From contig VXSK01000004.1 in assembly GCA_009838035.1 (NCBI GenBank), positions 1-64,000 of the forward strand: a stretch of 64,000 nt of DNA. Reading direction: 5' to 3'. Both the position numbers and the translations under genes were made by a program. Of the stretch, positions 27,051-36,814 are shown one piece after another (within the stretch, counting starts at the first letter, position 1; every line of letters begins with the position of its first letter). A model generated the notes under the pieces. That model was not told where the DNA came from and ran no database searches. It saw only the letters and a program-made list of their open reading frames with translations. The DNA comes from Gammaproteobacteria bacterium (GTDB lineage Bacteria; Pseudomonadota; Gammaproteobacteria; Steroidobacterales; Foliamicaceae).

Positions 27051-28336
27051 GCCTCAAGCGCCACGTTCCGAACCTGATCTGCGTGTTCCGGCTGTTGCTC
27101 GCGCCGGTCATCGTGACGGCCCTTGCCCGCGGCGCCTATGGTCAGGCGCTGCTGCTGCTGGCCGTCGCCGCCGTATCCGACTGGCTGGATGGTTTCCTGG
27201 CCAAGCGCTGGGGGCTGGACAGTTATATCGGGTCGATCCTGGATCCGATGGCGGACAAGATTCTGATTGCCAGCGTTTACGTCACCCTGGCCGTGCTTTC
27301 GCATATTCCGGTCTGGCTGGCGGTCGTGGTCATCGTGCGCGACCTCGTGATCACCATCGGCTGGCAAACCTTCCGCGTGATGAGGGGTGAGCTGCGCCCG
27401 CGGCCCTCCCGGGTCAGCCGGCTGAACACCTTCGTGCAGATCGTTCTGGGGGTGGCCGTGATAGCCACCCAGGCGTTCGGCGGGTTTATTCCGGCTGACT
27501 GGATTCAGATCGGCGGGGCGCTGGCGCTGTTGCTGGCCGTGTTGAGCGGCGTGGATTACGTGCTGAGCGGTTCGCGGCTCGCCGCGCAGCGCAAGCGGCA
27601 GGGCGTCGGGTCCGTCGAGGGCGACAGGCATCAATTGCAGCTCGACGTGAGCCGCGAGGATCCCTGCGTCTTCGAGAATTTCTACAACGGCGCCAACGCG
27701 GACGTCGTGTCGGCGTTACGAAACCTGATCGACAGGGAAATCGCCGCTCCGTTCTGGTTATGGGGCGCTCCCGCCACCGGCAAGACCCATCTGTTGCTGG
27801 CTACCGTCAGGGCGGCAACGGACGCAGGATTGACCTCGGCCTATCTGCCCGCGCATGCCGGTTTCAAGCCGGATGCGCTGGATGCCCTGCGCAGGATCGA
27901 CCTGCTGTGCATCGATGACGCCGAGAAGATCGCGGGCGCTCCCGAGGTCGAGGAGGCGATGGGCGGTCTTTGCCGGGAACTCGAAAGGCGCGGCTCCCGG
28001 CTGGTGCTGGCGGCGGCCAGCACACCGGCCGGGGCGGACTTTGAGCGTGACGACATGCGCACTCGACTCGCTTCGGGACAGATCTGGAAGCTGCAACCGC
28101 TGACGGACGAGGAGCGGCTGGAGGCCGTGCAGCTCAGGGTGCGCAGCCGCGGCATCAAGCTGCCGGAGGCGACCGCGCGGTTCCTGATGCGGCGCGTGCG
28201 CCGCAATCCCAGTGACGTTTTCATTCTGGTGGACCAGCTCGCGGCCCTGGCGGCCAGCCGCAGCAAGCAACTGACCGTGCCCTTCGTGCGCCTGGCGCTG
28301 CGCGAGGGCATGCTGGAGGCCGGTGGCGGCCGTTAG
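27047..28336 (+). CDS. Fusion: CDP-alcohol phosphatidyltransferase + Hda (DnaA inactivator)
   Basis: A 429-residue two-domain protein. Residues 1-175 are a membrane CDP-alcohol phosphatidyltransferase with the signature SDWLDGFLAKRWGLDSYIG and ILDPMADK (Asp45, Asp48, Gly49, Gly62, Asp66, Asp70; Lys53 where PgsA has Arg), plus hydrophobic segments. After a basic linker (RLAAQRKRQG), residues 196-429 are Hda, the AAA+ protein that with the sliding clamp makes DnaA hydrolyse ATP: clamp-binding-like QLQLDV (196-201), ENFYNGAN, P-loop GAPATGKTH, Walker B LLCIDD, and the arginine-finger region DMRTRLASGQIWKLQPL. In relatives these are two adjacent genes. No stop or ATG lies at the junction; a GTG near residue 172 could still give separate Hda. 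A sequencing error that removed a stop is the main alternative. Confidence 0.85.
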   Translation: MSLKRHVPNLICVFRLLLAPVIVTALARGAYGQALLLLAVAAVSDWLDGFLAKRWGLDSYIGSILDPMADKILIASVYVTLAVLSHIPVWLAVVVIVRDLVITIGWQTFRVMRGELRPRPSRVSRLNTFVQIVLGVAVIATQAFGGFIPADWIQIGGALALLLAVLSGVDYVLSGSRLAAQRKRQGVGSVEGDRHQLQLDVSREDPCVFENFYNGANADVVSALRNLIDREIAAPFWLWGAPATGKTHLLLATVRAATDAGLTSAYLPAHAGFKPDALDALRRIDLLCIDDAEKIAGAPEVEEAMGGLCRELERRGSRLVLAAASTPAGADFERDDMRTRLASGQIWKLQPLTDEERLEAVQLRVRSRGIKLPEATARFLMRRVRRNPSDVFILVDQLAALAASRSKQLTVPFVRLALREGMLEAGGGR

Positions 28337-30972
28337 CCGTCCTCAAGTTCTTTTTTCAGGGCGGCCAGCAGTTTCTCCCGGCGGCTGGCCGACAATGGCT
28401 TGCGCCCCACATCGGCGAGATGGAAAACGTCCTCGGCGCGCTCGCCGATGGTCGCGATCTTGGCCGTGCGAACGGCGATTTCCTGCCGGGTCAGGATGCC
28501 CCCCACCAGCCCCAGGAGGCCCGGCCGGTCCGTGGTAATCAACTCCATTACCGTGTGGCGCCCGCGGGGATCGGCGCGGAAACTCACCTCAACACCGACG
28601 TCGAAGGCCCGCAGCCGCCTCGGCAGCTTGCGGCTTGCAGGCCGTGACGGCAGGTCGCCCCTGGCCAGCGCTTCACGCAGGGAATCGCAGATGACTTCGA
28701 GCTGGTCGGCGTCGTGCAGCGGAGCGCCATCGCGCTGCACGACCAGGTATTGCGCAAGGCTGCGCCGGCCCCCGGAGGGCAGGATGCGCGCATCCAGGAT
28801 GTTCAGTCCCTTCGCGTCCAGCACCGAGCAGGTAATGAAGAAACGGCGCACCGCGGACGGACCGTGGACCAGTATCGCGGTGTTTCCGTCGGCCGTATGG
28901 GCGCGCGAGGCGACCAGGAAGCCCCCGGAAGGGCCTTCGTGCAGCGCCGTCGTGTGCCACACGATCTCGTCGTCGCGGAAAAGCCAGAAATAGTCCTCGG
29001 CGAAACCGCTCCAGATGTCGCGAATCCCTTCTTCCTCAAGTCCGCGGCCGCGCAGCTCGGCCAATGCGGCATGTTCGCGCTCCCTCAGCAGTTCCCCGGT
29101 CCCGCGGGGGTGCTCTATGTTCATTCGCAGCGCCCGCTCGGTCTGGCGGTAGAGGTCTTCGAAGGCGCGGGCTTTCCAGGCCGTCCACAGGCCTGGATTG
29201 GTTCCCCGCACGTCGGCCACGGTCAGCAGATAGAGATGATCCAGGTGGACCTGGTCGCCCACCAGGCGGGCAAAATCGCGAATGACCGCCGGGTCGTAGA
29301 CGTCCTTTTTCTGGGCCGTCATCGACAGATCCAGGTGGTGCCGCACCAGCCACGCCGCCAGGGCCGACTCGCGGGCACTCAGTCCGTGGTCCGAGCAGAA
29401 TTGTTCCGCGTCGCCGGCGCCCAGTTCCGAGTGGTCGCCGCCGCGGCCCTTGGCGATATCGTGAAACAGCCCCGCGATATAGAGCACGGCGGGGTTTTCG
29501 ATTCGTTCCATGATCTCCCGGAGCCCCGAATCCCTCTTTTGCCCTTCGGGCAGTCCGAAACGGCGGATATTGCGGACCACGCGCAGGATGTGCACGTCGA
29601 CCGTGTAGCTGTGAAAGAGGTCGTACTGCATCCGCCCGGTGATCAGCCCGAATTGGGGAATGTAGGCGCCCAGGATCCCGTAGCGGTTCATCGCTTCAAG
29701 CTGGCTGGGCGCGTCGGCGGGGGCGGACAGGATTTGCATGAACGTGCGGCGATTCTTCAGGTCCTTGCGGAACTCGCTGTCGATCCTCGGCGCGGCTTCC
29801 ATCAGCCGCTCGACCAGGGGGGCGCTGAATCCGCGAATTTCGGCATGCTTCTGGCGCAGCAGGAACGGTTCCAGCACTGCCCGCGGCGAGACCTCCAGCA
29901 GCCTGGGCCGCTTCGACTCCAGGTAGCCGTTGCGCGTCAGGAACCGCGCGTTGACGCGCCGCTCCGCGGTCCGGGTCCGGCCGATGACGTCGCCAAGCCG
30001 CTGGAGAACGACTTCATTGAACAGCGATACTCTGCGCGTGGTCCGGTAGTAACGCTGCATGAACTGCTCTACCGCGCGATTGCCGGTCTGGTCGTGATAG
30101 CCGAAGTTGCCGGCAAGCTGTTTCTGGTGCTCGAACAGCAGCCGGTCCTCCATGCGCCCGCTGTTCAGGTGCAAGGCGAAGCGCACCTGCGAGAGGAAAT
30201 CGCGCGCCCGGTGCAGTCCGACCAGCTGCTCGGCGGAGATCAGCCCCCGTTCGACCAGGGTTTCCAGCGCCGTCGATCCGAACCGGCGCTTGAGAATCCA
30301 TTGCACCGTGTGCAGGTCGCGCAATCCGCCCGGTCCGTTCTTGACGTCCGGTTCGAGATTGGAGGCCGTGTCGCCGTACTCGGCGTTGCGCTGCTCCTGC
30401 TCCCTGACCTTGGCCCGGTAGAACTGCGTCGAAGACCAGACGCCGCGCGCGTTGATCGCCTTGCCGAGTTGCCCGAAGAGCTTGTCCGAGCCCGTCAGCA
30501 GGCGCGCTTCCAGCAGCGAGGTCATGATCGTGACGTCGGCGCGTGCCTGGTCGCGCGATTCGGCCACGGTGCGGGTGCCGTGACCGGGCTTGAGTCCCAC
30601 GTCCCAGAGAAACGCCAGAAACGCGCCGACTTCATTCCTGGCGCTGCGCGAGTAACCCTGCGGCATCAGGACCAGCACGTCGACGTCCGATGCGGGATAC
30701 ATTTCCTCGCGGCCGTAGCCCCCCACCGCCAGCAGGCCAGCCCCGCTCAGCGCCGGGCCCGCGTGCGCGTGCCACACCTCGCAGAGCAGTTCGTCGAGTT
30801 GCCGGGCGCGCCGCTTCAGCAGTTCGGGCGTGCTCTCCCGGCTGCGCAGGAACTCGCCGCGAACCCGTTCCTCGTGCGCGCGGATTCGGGCGCGGCAGGC
30901 GTCAATCCGCCGTTCCCGCGAATCCGCCGCCGGCGGCGCCGAAGCGGGCGCAACGGTCTGCTCAGGGTTCAA
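28333..30972 (-). CDS. glnD: Bifunctional [PII] uridylyltransferase / uridylyl-removing enzyme
   Basis: An 879-residue nitrogen sensor that uridylylates PII proteins when glutamine is low and removes UMP when it is high. Domains in order: nucleotidyltransferase with [19 protein letters not shown] (residues 84-102, metal Asp96 and Asp98), a linker with [18 protein letters not shown], the HD hydrolase domain with [19 protein letters not shown] (about 500-520), and two C-terminal ACT domains ([39 protein letters not shown]). The length is usual for the family. The ATG overlaps the map coding end by 11 nt. Its stop overlaps the stop of the convergent phosphatidyltransferase-Hda gene. Confidence 0.97.
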   Translation of the reverse strand: MNPEQTVAPASAPPAADSRERRIDACRARIRAHEERVRGEFLRSRESTPELLKRRARQLDELLCEVWHAHAGPALSGAGLLAVGGYGREEMYPASDVDVLVLMPQGYSRSARNEVGAFLAFLWDVGLKPGHGTRTVAESRDQARADVTIMTSLLEARLLTGSDKLFGQLGKAINARGVWSSTQFYRAKVREQEQRNAEYGDTASNLEPDVKNGPGGLRDLHTVQWILKRRFGSTALETLVERGLISAEQLVGLHRARDFLSQVRFALHLNSGRMEDRLLFEHQKQLAGNFGYHDQTGNRAVEQFMQRYYRTTRRVSLFNEVVLQRLGDVIGRTRTAERRVNARFLTRNGYLESKRPRLLEVSPRAVLEPFLLRQKHAEIRGFSAPLVERLMEAAPRIDSEFRKDLKNRRTFMQILSAPADAPSQLEAMNRYGILGAYIPQFGLITGRMQYDLFHSYTVDVHILRVVRNIRRFGLPEGQKRDSGLREIMERIENPAVLYIAGLFHDIAKGRGGDHSELGAGDAEQFCSDHGLSARESALAAWLVRHHLDLSMTAQKKDVYDPAVIRDFARLVGDQVHLDHLYLLTVADVRGTNPGLWTAWKARAFEDLYRQTERALRMNIEHPRGTGELLREREHAALAELRGRGLEEEGIRDIWSGFAEDYFWLFRDDEIVWHTTALHEGPSGGFLVASRAHTADGNTAILVHGPSAVRRFFITCSVLDAKGLNILDARILPSGGRRSLAQYLVVQRDGAPLHDADQLEVICDSLREALARGDLPSRPASRKLPRRLRAFDVGVEVSFRADPRGRHTVMELITTDRPGLLGLVGGILTRQEIAVRTAKIATIGERAEDVFHLADVGRKPLSASRREKLLAALKKELEDG

Positions 30973-31732
30973 TCGGGCCTTCTCCCAGCGTGAGGACTTC
31001 GTAGCCCTCCGCCGAAACCAGAACCGTATGCTCCCACTGCGCCGAGAGTTTGCGGTCGCGGGTCACGACCGTCCAGCCATCCGGCAGCAACCGTGTTTCG
31101 GGACGACCCTCGTTGAGCATCGGTTCCACCGTGATCGTCATGCCTTCGCGCAGGACCATTCCCGTGCCGGGCTCGCCGTAGTGCAGGACGTTGGGTGGCT
31201 CGTGAAACACGCGGCCGATGCCGTGGCCGCAGTATTCCCGCACCACGCTGAGGCCCTGGCCTTCGGCCACCGTCTGGATCGCGTGGCCGATGTCGCCCAG
31301 CTGCTTGCCGGGAGCGATCTCGCGTATGCCGGCCCACATGGCGTCGAAAGTGATCTGCGCCAGGCGCCGCGCCTTGATGCCCGGCCGTCCCACATGAAAT
31401 ATGCGGCTGGTGTCGCCGTGAAAGCCGTCCTTGATCACCGTGATGTCGATGTTGAGCATGTCGCCGTCGCGCAGCTTGCGTTTGCCGGGTATTCCATGGC
31501 AGACCACCTGGTTCAGGGAGGTGCAGATAGAGCGCGGAAAACCGCGGTAATTAAGCGGCGCCGGAATGGCCTGCTGCTCCCCGGTGATGTACTCGTGGCA
31601 GAGTTGGTCCAGTTCGCCGGTGGTCACCCCCGGGCGCACATGGGCACCGATCATGTCCAGAACTTCGGCAGCCAGCCGGCCCGCCACGCGCATACGTTGC
31701 TGCTCCTCGCTGGACTTGATGCTGACTTGCAT
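30962..31732 (-). CDS. map: Methionine aminopeptidase, type I
   Basis: A 256-residue metalloprotease that removes N-terminal Met from nascent proteins. I chose the ATG at 31732 ([18 protein letters not shown]), which matches the family start. All five metal ligands are seen: Asp in [11 protein letters not shown] and in [12 protein letters not shown], His in [14 protein letters not shown], Glu in TVEPMLNEG, and Glu in QWEHTVLV. Length is standard (about 255-265). It is divergent from rpsB and upstream of glnD, the order map-glnD next to rpsB-tsf known in gammaproteobacteria. Confidence 0.97.
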   Translation of the reverse strand: MQVSIKSSEEQQRMRVAGRLAAEVLDMIGAHVRPGVTTGELDQLCHEYITGEQQAIPAPLNYRGFPRSICTSLNQVVCHGIPGKRKLRDGDMLNIDITVIKDGFHGDTSRIFHVGRPGIKARRLAQITFDAMWAGIREIAPGKQLGDIGHAIQTVAEGQGLSVVREYCGHGIGRVFHEPPNVLHYGEPGTGMVLREGMTITVEPMLNEGRPETRLLPDGWTVVTRDRKLSAQWEHTVLVSAEGYEVLTLGEGPIEP

Positions 31733-31806
31733 GTTTTCGAACTGGCAAAGGCTGGCGCCGGCGCCAATGGTAGCGCGCATTTCCGCCGCACGGGAACGCC
31801 TGTTGT

Positions 31807-31912
31807 TATAAAATTGCGCGCTCGCTCCGGCAGGCGGACACCGGGTGGCGGCAGGTCCTTGCCGCCGGGATTCGGCCTTCCGGGGCTTTTAGGTACTCAC
31901 AGGAGCAAGCTA
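31807..31912 (+). promoter_or_regulatory. rpsB promoter and leader with hairpin
   Basis: TATAAA at 31807-31812 is the best -10; the -35 is unclear. The leader of roughly 95 nt contains a perfect 7-bp hairpin (31847-31853 with 31860-31866, loop GGTCCT) and ends with AGGAG at 31901-31905, 7 nt before the TTG start. Ribosomal protein S2 represses its own operon through the leader in relatives, so this hairpin may be part of that site. Confidence 0.5.
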
Positions 31913-32956
31913 TTGGCTGAAATCAGCGTGCGTGAAATGCTGGATGCGGGCGTGCACTTCGGGCACCGGGCAAGGCACTGGAACCCGAAAATGGCGCCAT
32001 TCATATATGGCGAACGCAACCAGCTTCACATCATCGATCTGGAGCAGACGGTACCGCTCTACAAGAAGACCTGTGAGTTCGTGCGGTCGGTGGCGGCGCA
32101 GCGCGGCACCGTGCTTTTCGTTGGCACCAAGCGCGCCGCGCAACATGCGATCCGCAACGAGGCCACGCGCTGCGGCATGCCGTACGTCAGTCATCGCTGG
32201 CTGGGCGGCACCCTCACCAATCTCAAGACCATCAAGAAATCCATCGCCCGCCTGGAAGAACTCGAAGCGCTGGACGAGGAGACCCTGCGCGAGCGGTTCA
32301 CCAAGAAGGAAGGCCTGGGAGTCAAGCGCGAACTGGCAAAGCTGAAGCGTTCGCTGGGCGGGATCCGCTCGATGGACTCGCTTCCGGATGCGGTCTTCAT
32401 CATCGATCTGGAGCACGAGCGAATTGCCCTGAACGAAGCCAGGAAGCTCGGTATCCCGGTGGCGGCGGTGGTCGACACCAACTGCTCGCCGCAGGACGTG
32501 GATTACATGATCCCCGGCAACGACGACGCCATCCGCGCCGCCGAACTCTATGCGCGGGGAATCGCGGACGCGATTCTCAAGGGGCGCGAGGAAATGCCGG
32601 AAATCTCCTTGGGCGACGACGAGTTCGTGGAGCTCGACGAGTCCGGCAAGCCCATTGCGCGCAGCGGGCGCCCGCGGTCGAGGGCCAAGACCCCTGCGCG
32701 GCTGCGCGGCGTATCGCGGCGCATGCCGAGGCGCACCGCGGCGGTTGCCCGGGAGCGGGAGGACCGGGACGCGAAGCCCGCTGAAGCCCCGGCCCCGGCG
32801 GCGCCAAGAAAGCCTGCTCCGGAAGCGCCGAAGCCGGAGGCGGTCGAGGCTTCCGCCCCGAAGGCCGCCGAAGCTCCTGCTGCCGATGCCGCGGAAGCTC
32901 CAGCGCCGGCTTCCGAGGAGAAGGAGAGCGCACCGCCGGCAGATGCGGAGGGCTAG
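31913..32956 (+). CDS. rpsB: 30S ribosomal protein S2 with long Ala/Pro/Glu C-terminal extension
   Basis: A 347-residue ribosomal protein. The start is TTG (31913-31915) with a strong AGGAG; the next residues [17 protein letters not shown] are the S2 N-terminus. Core blocks [36 protein letters not shown] and [17 protein letters not shown]-type sequence are intact up to about residue 230. Then come a basic stretch ([20 protein letters not shown]) and about 70 residues of Ala/Pro/Glu/Lys repeats ([19 protein letters not shown]). Typical S2 has about 240-260 residues, so nearly 90 are extra and probably disordered. tsf follows after 3 nt. Confidence 0.96.
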   Translation: MAEISVREMLDAGVHFGHRARHWNPKMAPFIYGERNQLHIIDLEQTVPLYKKTCEFVRSVAAQRGTVLFVGTKRAAQHAIRNEATRCGMPYVSHRWLGGTLTNLKTIKKSIARLEELEALDEETLRERFTKKEGLGVKRELAKLKRSLGGIRSMDSLPDAVFIIDLEHERIALNEARKLGIPVAAVVDTNCSPQDVDYMIPGNDDAIRAAELYARGIADAILKGREEMPEISLGDDEFVELDESGKPIARSGRPRSRAKTPARLRGVSRRMPRRTAAVAREREDRDAKPAEAPAPAAPRKPAPEAPKPEAVEASAPKAAEAPAADAAEAPAPASEEKESAPPADAEG

Positions 32957-32959
32957 ACA

Positions 32960-33832
32960 ATGGCGATAACGGCGGCCCAGGTCAAGGCCCTGCGCGAAGC
33001 GACCGGCGCGGGCATGATGGATTGCAAACGGGCGCTCACCGAGACCGACGGCGACGCGGAAGCCGCGCGCAACCTGTTGCGCAAGAAGGGTGCCGCGGCA
33101 GCTGAAAAGAAAGCGGGCAGGGCGGCCGCCGAAGGAGTCATCGCGGTTGCCCACGGCAGCGGCGCCGTCGCGATCGCCGAAGTGAATTGCGAAACCGATT
33201 TCGTGTCGCGCCGCGAGGATTTCCGCGAATATGCCGCGTCAATTGCACAAACCGTGGCAGATGGGGCTCCGGGTACCCTCGACGAACTGATGGCGCTGGA
33301 AGTGGACGGCCAGTCGCTGGAGCAGACGCGCCAGGATGCGGTTGCGCGAATCGGCGAGAACATTTCCGTGCGCCGCTTCGAGCGCATTCAGGCGCAGGGC
33401 GAAACGTCCGTGTATGTGCATAACAACCGTATCGGCGTGATCGTGGACATGGAGGGCGGCGACGCGGAACTGGGCAAGAACGTTGCGATGCATGTGGCAG
33501 CGATGCGGCCGCAGCACGTTTCCCCCGATGACGTGCCCGCCGATATCGTCGAGCGGGAACGCACTTTCCTGAGCGACCAGGCCGCCGAATCCGGCAAGCC
33601 CGCGGAAATCGTGGCGCGCATGGTGGAAGGACGTTTGCGGAAGTTTCTCGACGGCATCTGCCTCACCGGTCAGATCTACGTGCGCGACAGCAAGCTGACC
33701 GTCGGCAAGCTGCTGGCCTCCCAAAAGGCCCGCGTGCGCGGGTTCGTGCGCCTGGAAGTGGGCGAGGGCATAGAACGTCCGACCAGCGATCTGGCCGAAG
33801 AGGTCGAGGCTCAGCTTCGCGAGCACAGGTAA
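32960..33832 (+). CDS. tsf: Elongation factor Ts
   Basis: A 290-residue guanine-nucleotide exchange factor for EF-Tu. It has the N-terminal UBA-like module AAQVKALREATGAGMMDCKR and the exchange motif NCETDFVSRREDF (TDFV inserts next to the EF-Tu nucleotide site), then two core subdomains (MHVAAMRPQHVSPDDVP; GQIYVRDSKLTVGKLL). Length is normal. It is 3 nt after rpsB, forming the classical rpsB-tsf operon. Confidence 0.98.
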   Translation: MAITAAQVKALREATGAGMMDCKRALTETDGDAEAARNLLRKKGAAAAEKKAGRAAAEGVIAVAHGSGAVAIAEVNCETDFVSRREDFREYAASIAQTVADGAPGTLDELMALEVDGQSLEQTRQDAVARIGENISVRRFERIQAQGETSVYVHNNRIGVIVDMEGGDAELGKNVAMHVAAMRPQHVSPDDVPADIVERERTFLSDQAAESGKPAEIVARMVEGRLRKFLDGICLTGQIYVRDSKLTVGKLLASQKARVRGFVRLEVGEGIERPTSDLAEEVEAQLREHR

Positions 33833-33838
33833 TCCGGC

Positions 33839-34567
33839 GTGGGGTCCCCGCTGCGCCGTATTTTGCTGAAGCTGAGCGGGGAGGCCCTGATGGGCCGGGA
33901 GCCGCACGGAATCGACATGTCGATGCTCCGGCGGATTGCCGCCGAGGTCAAGGAACTGTCCGATCTGGACGTTCAGACCGCCGTCGTGGTGGGCGGGGGC
34001 AACATCTTTCGCGGCGAGGGCTTGGCGCGCGCAGGCATGGACCGGGTCACCGCCGATCAGATGGGAATGCTGGCCACGGTCATCAACGCCCTGGCGCTTC
34101 AGGATGCGCTGGAACGCCTGGGGGCGGGCGTGCGGGTCATGTCTTCGATGGCCGTGCGTGCGGTCTGCGAGGACTACATACGGCGGCGCGCGCTCCGTCA
34201 CCTGGAAAAGGGCAGGGTATGCATTTTCGCGGCGGGCACCGGCAATCCCTATCTCTCGACCGACACGGCCGCCAGCCTGCGGGCTGTGGAAATCTCCGCC
34301 GACCTGCTCATCAAGGGAACCAAGGTGGACGGCGTGTACTCGGCCGATCCGAACCTTGAGCCGGACGCCAAGCGTTACGAACGAATTTCGCACGATCAGT
34401 TGATCGGGGCCCGCCTGGGCGTCATGGACTCCACGGCGGCCGTAATGTGCCGGGACAACAACCTGCCGATTCGCGTATATGATGTCGCCTCGCCCGGCGA
34501 CCTCTTGCGTATTGTGCAGGGCGAAGACGTCGGGACGCTGGTGACCAGCGCCGCCGACCAGGGCTGA
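33839..34567 (+). CDS. pyrH: Uridylate (UMP) kinase
   Basis: A 242-residue amino-acid-kinase-fold enzyme that converts UMP to UDP and is allosterically controlled in bacteria. It begins at GTG 33839 (the [12 protein letters not shown] block is the ATP site). Further motifs are [35 protein letters not shown] and [20 protein letters not shown]. Length is normal (about 240). It lies 6 nt after tsf in the standard rpsB-tsf-pyrH-frr order. Confidence 0.97.
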   Translation: MGSPLRRILLKLSGEALMGREPHGIDMSMLRRIAAEVKELSDLDVQTAVVVGGGNIFRGEGLARAGMDRVTADQMGMLATVINALALQDALERLGAGVRVMSSMAVRAVCEDYIRRRALRHLEKGRVCIFAAGTGNPYLSTDTAASLRAVEISADLLIKGTKVDGVYSADPNLEPDAKRYERISHDQLIGARLGVMDSTAAVMCRDNNLPIRVYDVASPGDLLRIVQGEDVGTLVTSAADQG

Positions 34568-34636
34568 CGGGCCCCGGCGATGGTTGACCCTGACGGGCGC
34601 CGGGAGCGGCGCGTCCGCGGAGGCTAAGGGGGGCAA

Positions 34637-35194
34637 ATGATCGACGAGCTTCAGGAAGACGCAATCGAACGCATGGACAAGAGCGTGGCGGCCCTGCGGT
34701 CGAATCTGTCCCGCCTGCGGACCGGCCGGGCGCACGCCGGCCTGATCGATCACCTGACGGCGCCCTACTACGGCGCGGACACGCCCCTGCGACAGGTGGC
34801 CAGCATCACCGTGGAGGACGCGCGTACGCTTGCCGTTTCGCCGTGGGAGGCCAACATGGTGCAACCGATCGAAAAGGCTATACGCGAGTCGGGGCTGGGC
34901 TTCAATCCGGTCACCGCAGGCACGGTAATCCGCGTGCCGATACCGGAGCTGACCGAGGAACGCCGCCGCGAGCTGGTGAGGGTTGCGCGCCACGAGGCGG
35001 AGATGGGCCGGGTGGCGGTGCGCAATATCCGGCGCGACGTGCTGGCCGACATCAGGCAGCTGGTCAAGGAAAAGATGGCCTCCGAGGACGAGGAGCGGCG
35101 GTCGGCGGACGAGGTGCAGAAGATCACCGACGCACATGTTGCGCAGATGGATGCCATGCTGGAGGAGAAGGAAAAGGAAATCATGTCGATTTAG
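34637..35194 (+). CDS. frr: Ribosome recycling factor
   Basis: A 185-residue L-shaped protein that, with EF-G, splits the post-termination ribosome. Conserved blocks are LSRLRTGRAHAGLIDHL, YYGADTPLRQVASI, NPVTAGTVIRVPIPELTEERR, VAVRNIRRD and the C-terminal helix KITDAHVAQMDAMLEEKEKE. Length is exactly as expected (185). It is separated from pyrH by 69 nt and preceded by a GGGGGGC-type purine stretch. Confidence 0.98.
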   Translation: MIDELQEDAIERMDKSVAALRSNLSRLRTGRAHAGLIDHLTAPYYGADTPLRQVASITVEDARTLAVSPWEANMVQPIEKAIRESGLGFNPVTAGTVIRVPIPELTEERRRELVRVARHEAEMGRVAVRNIRRDVLADIRQLVKEKMASEDEERRSADEVQKITDAHVAQMDAMLEEKEKEIMSI

Positions 35195-35217
35195 CGTCAT
35201 CGCTTCCCGGTATTGTT

Positions 35218-35919
35218 TTGAGTGACGCATTGCAGCATCTGGCGATCATCATGGACGGCAACGGACGGTGGGCCGCGCGGCGCGGGCGGCCGCGCTCGGA
35301 GGGGCACCGGGCGGGAGTGGATGCAGCCCGCAACATTGTCGAGGAGTGCGCGCGGCGCGGAATTTCCGTGCTTACGCTGTTCGGGCTGAGCAGCGAGAAC
35401 TGGCGGCGGCCGCAGGATGAGGTAAGCGAACTTATGAAGCTCCTGACCGACAGCCTGCGGCGGCACATGGGGCTGTTGAACGAAAACGGCATTCGCCTGC
35501 GCTGCATCGGCAACCGCAGCCGGTTTTCGGGGGGCGTGCGGGCCGCGCTGGAAAAGGCCGAGGAAGGCACACGCCGCAATGACCGGATGCAACTGATCGT
35601 CGCGCTTTCCTACGGCGGACAGCAGGAAATCGTTGGCGTGGCGCAGGAGTTGGCCCGGGACGCGGCCCGCGGAGCGCTGGGTCCGGACGATATCGACCTG
35701 GAAGCCTTTGCGCTCCGCACCGGTCTGGCGGACCTGCCGCCGCCGGATTTCATGATTCGTAGCGGGGGCGAGCGCAGGATCAGCAACTTCCTGCTCTGGC
35801 ACCTGGCCTATACGGAGCTGTATTTCACCGACGTGCTGTGGCCGGATTTCGGGTCCGCGGAATTGCAGGCCGCGCTGGACGACTATGCGGCGCGGCAGCG
35901 CCGATTCGGTACGGCATGA
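35218..35919 (+). CDS. uppS: Undecaprenyl diphosphate synthase (cis-prenyltransferase)
   Basis: A 233-residue enzyme making C55 undecaprenyl-PP, the lipid carrier for peptidoglycan and O-antigen. I place the start at TTG 35218 because only about a dozen residues precede the catalytic IIMDGNGRWA motif in the family and no ATG or GTG fits. Other motifs are GHRAGVDAARNIVE, LTLFGLSSENWRRP, and the C-terminal DFMIRSGGERRISNFLLW with AYTELYFTDVLWPDF. Its stop overlaps the cdsA start (ATGA). Confidence 0.95.
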   Translation: MSDALQHLAIIMDGNGRWAARRGRPRSEGHRAGVDAARNIVEECARRGISVLTLFGLSSENWRRPQDEVSELMKLLTDSLRRHMGLLNENGIRLRCIGNRSRFSGGVRAALEKAEEGTRRNDRMQLIVALSYGGQQEIVGVAQELARDAARGALGPDDIDLEAFALRTGLADLPPPDFMIRSGGERRISNFLLWHLAYTELYFTDVLWPDFGSAELQAALDDYAARQRRFGTA

Positions 35920-36725
35920 GCCGCTTCCTCCCTCCAAGGATATTGACGGCGGCGGTACTGGTGGCCGCGATCGTGGTCGCCAGCGTTTCACCGCTCAGCC
36001 TCAAACTGACGATGATCGGGCTGGTCCTGTTGCTGTGCTGGCGCGAGTGGCTGCGTATGGCGGGCCTTGCCGGGACCGTGGCGCGATCGTCGTGGATCCT
36101 CCTTTTCGCCCTGGCGCTCGCGGTCCCGGTTGCGATGCCGCCGCCCAGTCCGGTGTCGCACGCCGTCATGGTCCTGGGCGTGGCCTGGTGGGCATTGGCA
36201 ATCGTGTTGTTGCGGGGTTCGTACGGTTCGATCGGCAATTCGGCGGTCCTGGGCTGCGGGCTGCTGGGAATGGCGCCCGCGTGGCTGGCGGTGCTCGCCA
36301 TTCTTGGTACCGGCCGGGGTGACTTGCTCATTCTGTTGCTGGTCCTGGTCGGGGCGGCCGACACGGGGGCGTTCGTGTTCGGAAAGCTGTTGGGGCGGCG
36401 TCAGCTTGCGCCGGTCCTTAGCGGCGGCAAGACCGTTGAGGGCGCCGCGGGGGGGCTGATCATGGCAACCCTCGCCGGCTTTGCCGCATCCTTTTACCTG
36501 CAGCAATCGGTACTGTTCTGGACGCTTGGAGGGCTGGCTGTGGGAGCTTTGGCGATGGTGGGCGACTTGACGGTAAGCATGTTCAAACGGCGTGCCGGCC
36601 TCAAGGACAGCGGACGCATGCTGCCCGGTCACGGTGGGATGCTGGACCGCATGGACAGCAGCATCGCCACCGCACCGTTGCTGGGATTGCTGGTGTTTCA
36701 GCCTGTTGGCTGGCTGCCGCTTTAG
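35916..36725 (+). CDS. cdsA: Phosphatidate cytidylyltransferase (CDP-diglyceride synthase)
   Basis: A 269-residue integral membrane enzyme producing CDP-diacylglycerol, the substrate for phosphatidyltransferases such as the one fused to Hda in this window. The ATG at 35916 overlaps the uppS stop. About eight hydrophobic segments are seen, and the family signature SMFKRRAGLKDSGRMLPGHG followed by GMLDRMDS is at the C-terminus. Length is typical (270-285). In most gammaproteobacteria dxr follows here; in this window the next gene is rseP. Confidence 0.96.
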   Translation: MSRFLPPRILTAAVLVAAIVVASVSPLSLKLTMIGLVLLLCWREWLRMAGLAGTVARSSWILLFALALAVPVAMPPPSPVSHAVMVLGVAWWALAIVLLRGSYGSIGNSAVLGCGLLGMAPAWLAVLAILGTGRGDLLILLLVLVGAADTGAFVFGKLLGRRQLAPVLSGGKTVEGAAGGLIMATLAGFAASFYLQQSVLFWTLGGLAVGALAMVGDLTVSMFKRRAGLKDSGRMLPGHGGMLDRMDSSIATAPLLGLLVFQPVGWLPL

Positions 36726-36814
36726 GATCCCGAGGGTGGGGACCGGAGCGGTTGTTTTGGTAGCATAGAAAAGAAGCCCGCGAAAGACCGACCCGAGAGA
36801 GAAACCGTTCTGCC

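Noticed and set aside
30830-31912. A long open frame running upstream in frame with rpsB
   Set aside because: It is antisense to map and glnD; the S2 start is fixed by AGGAG and the TTG at 31913.
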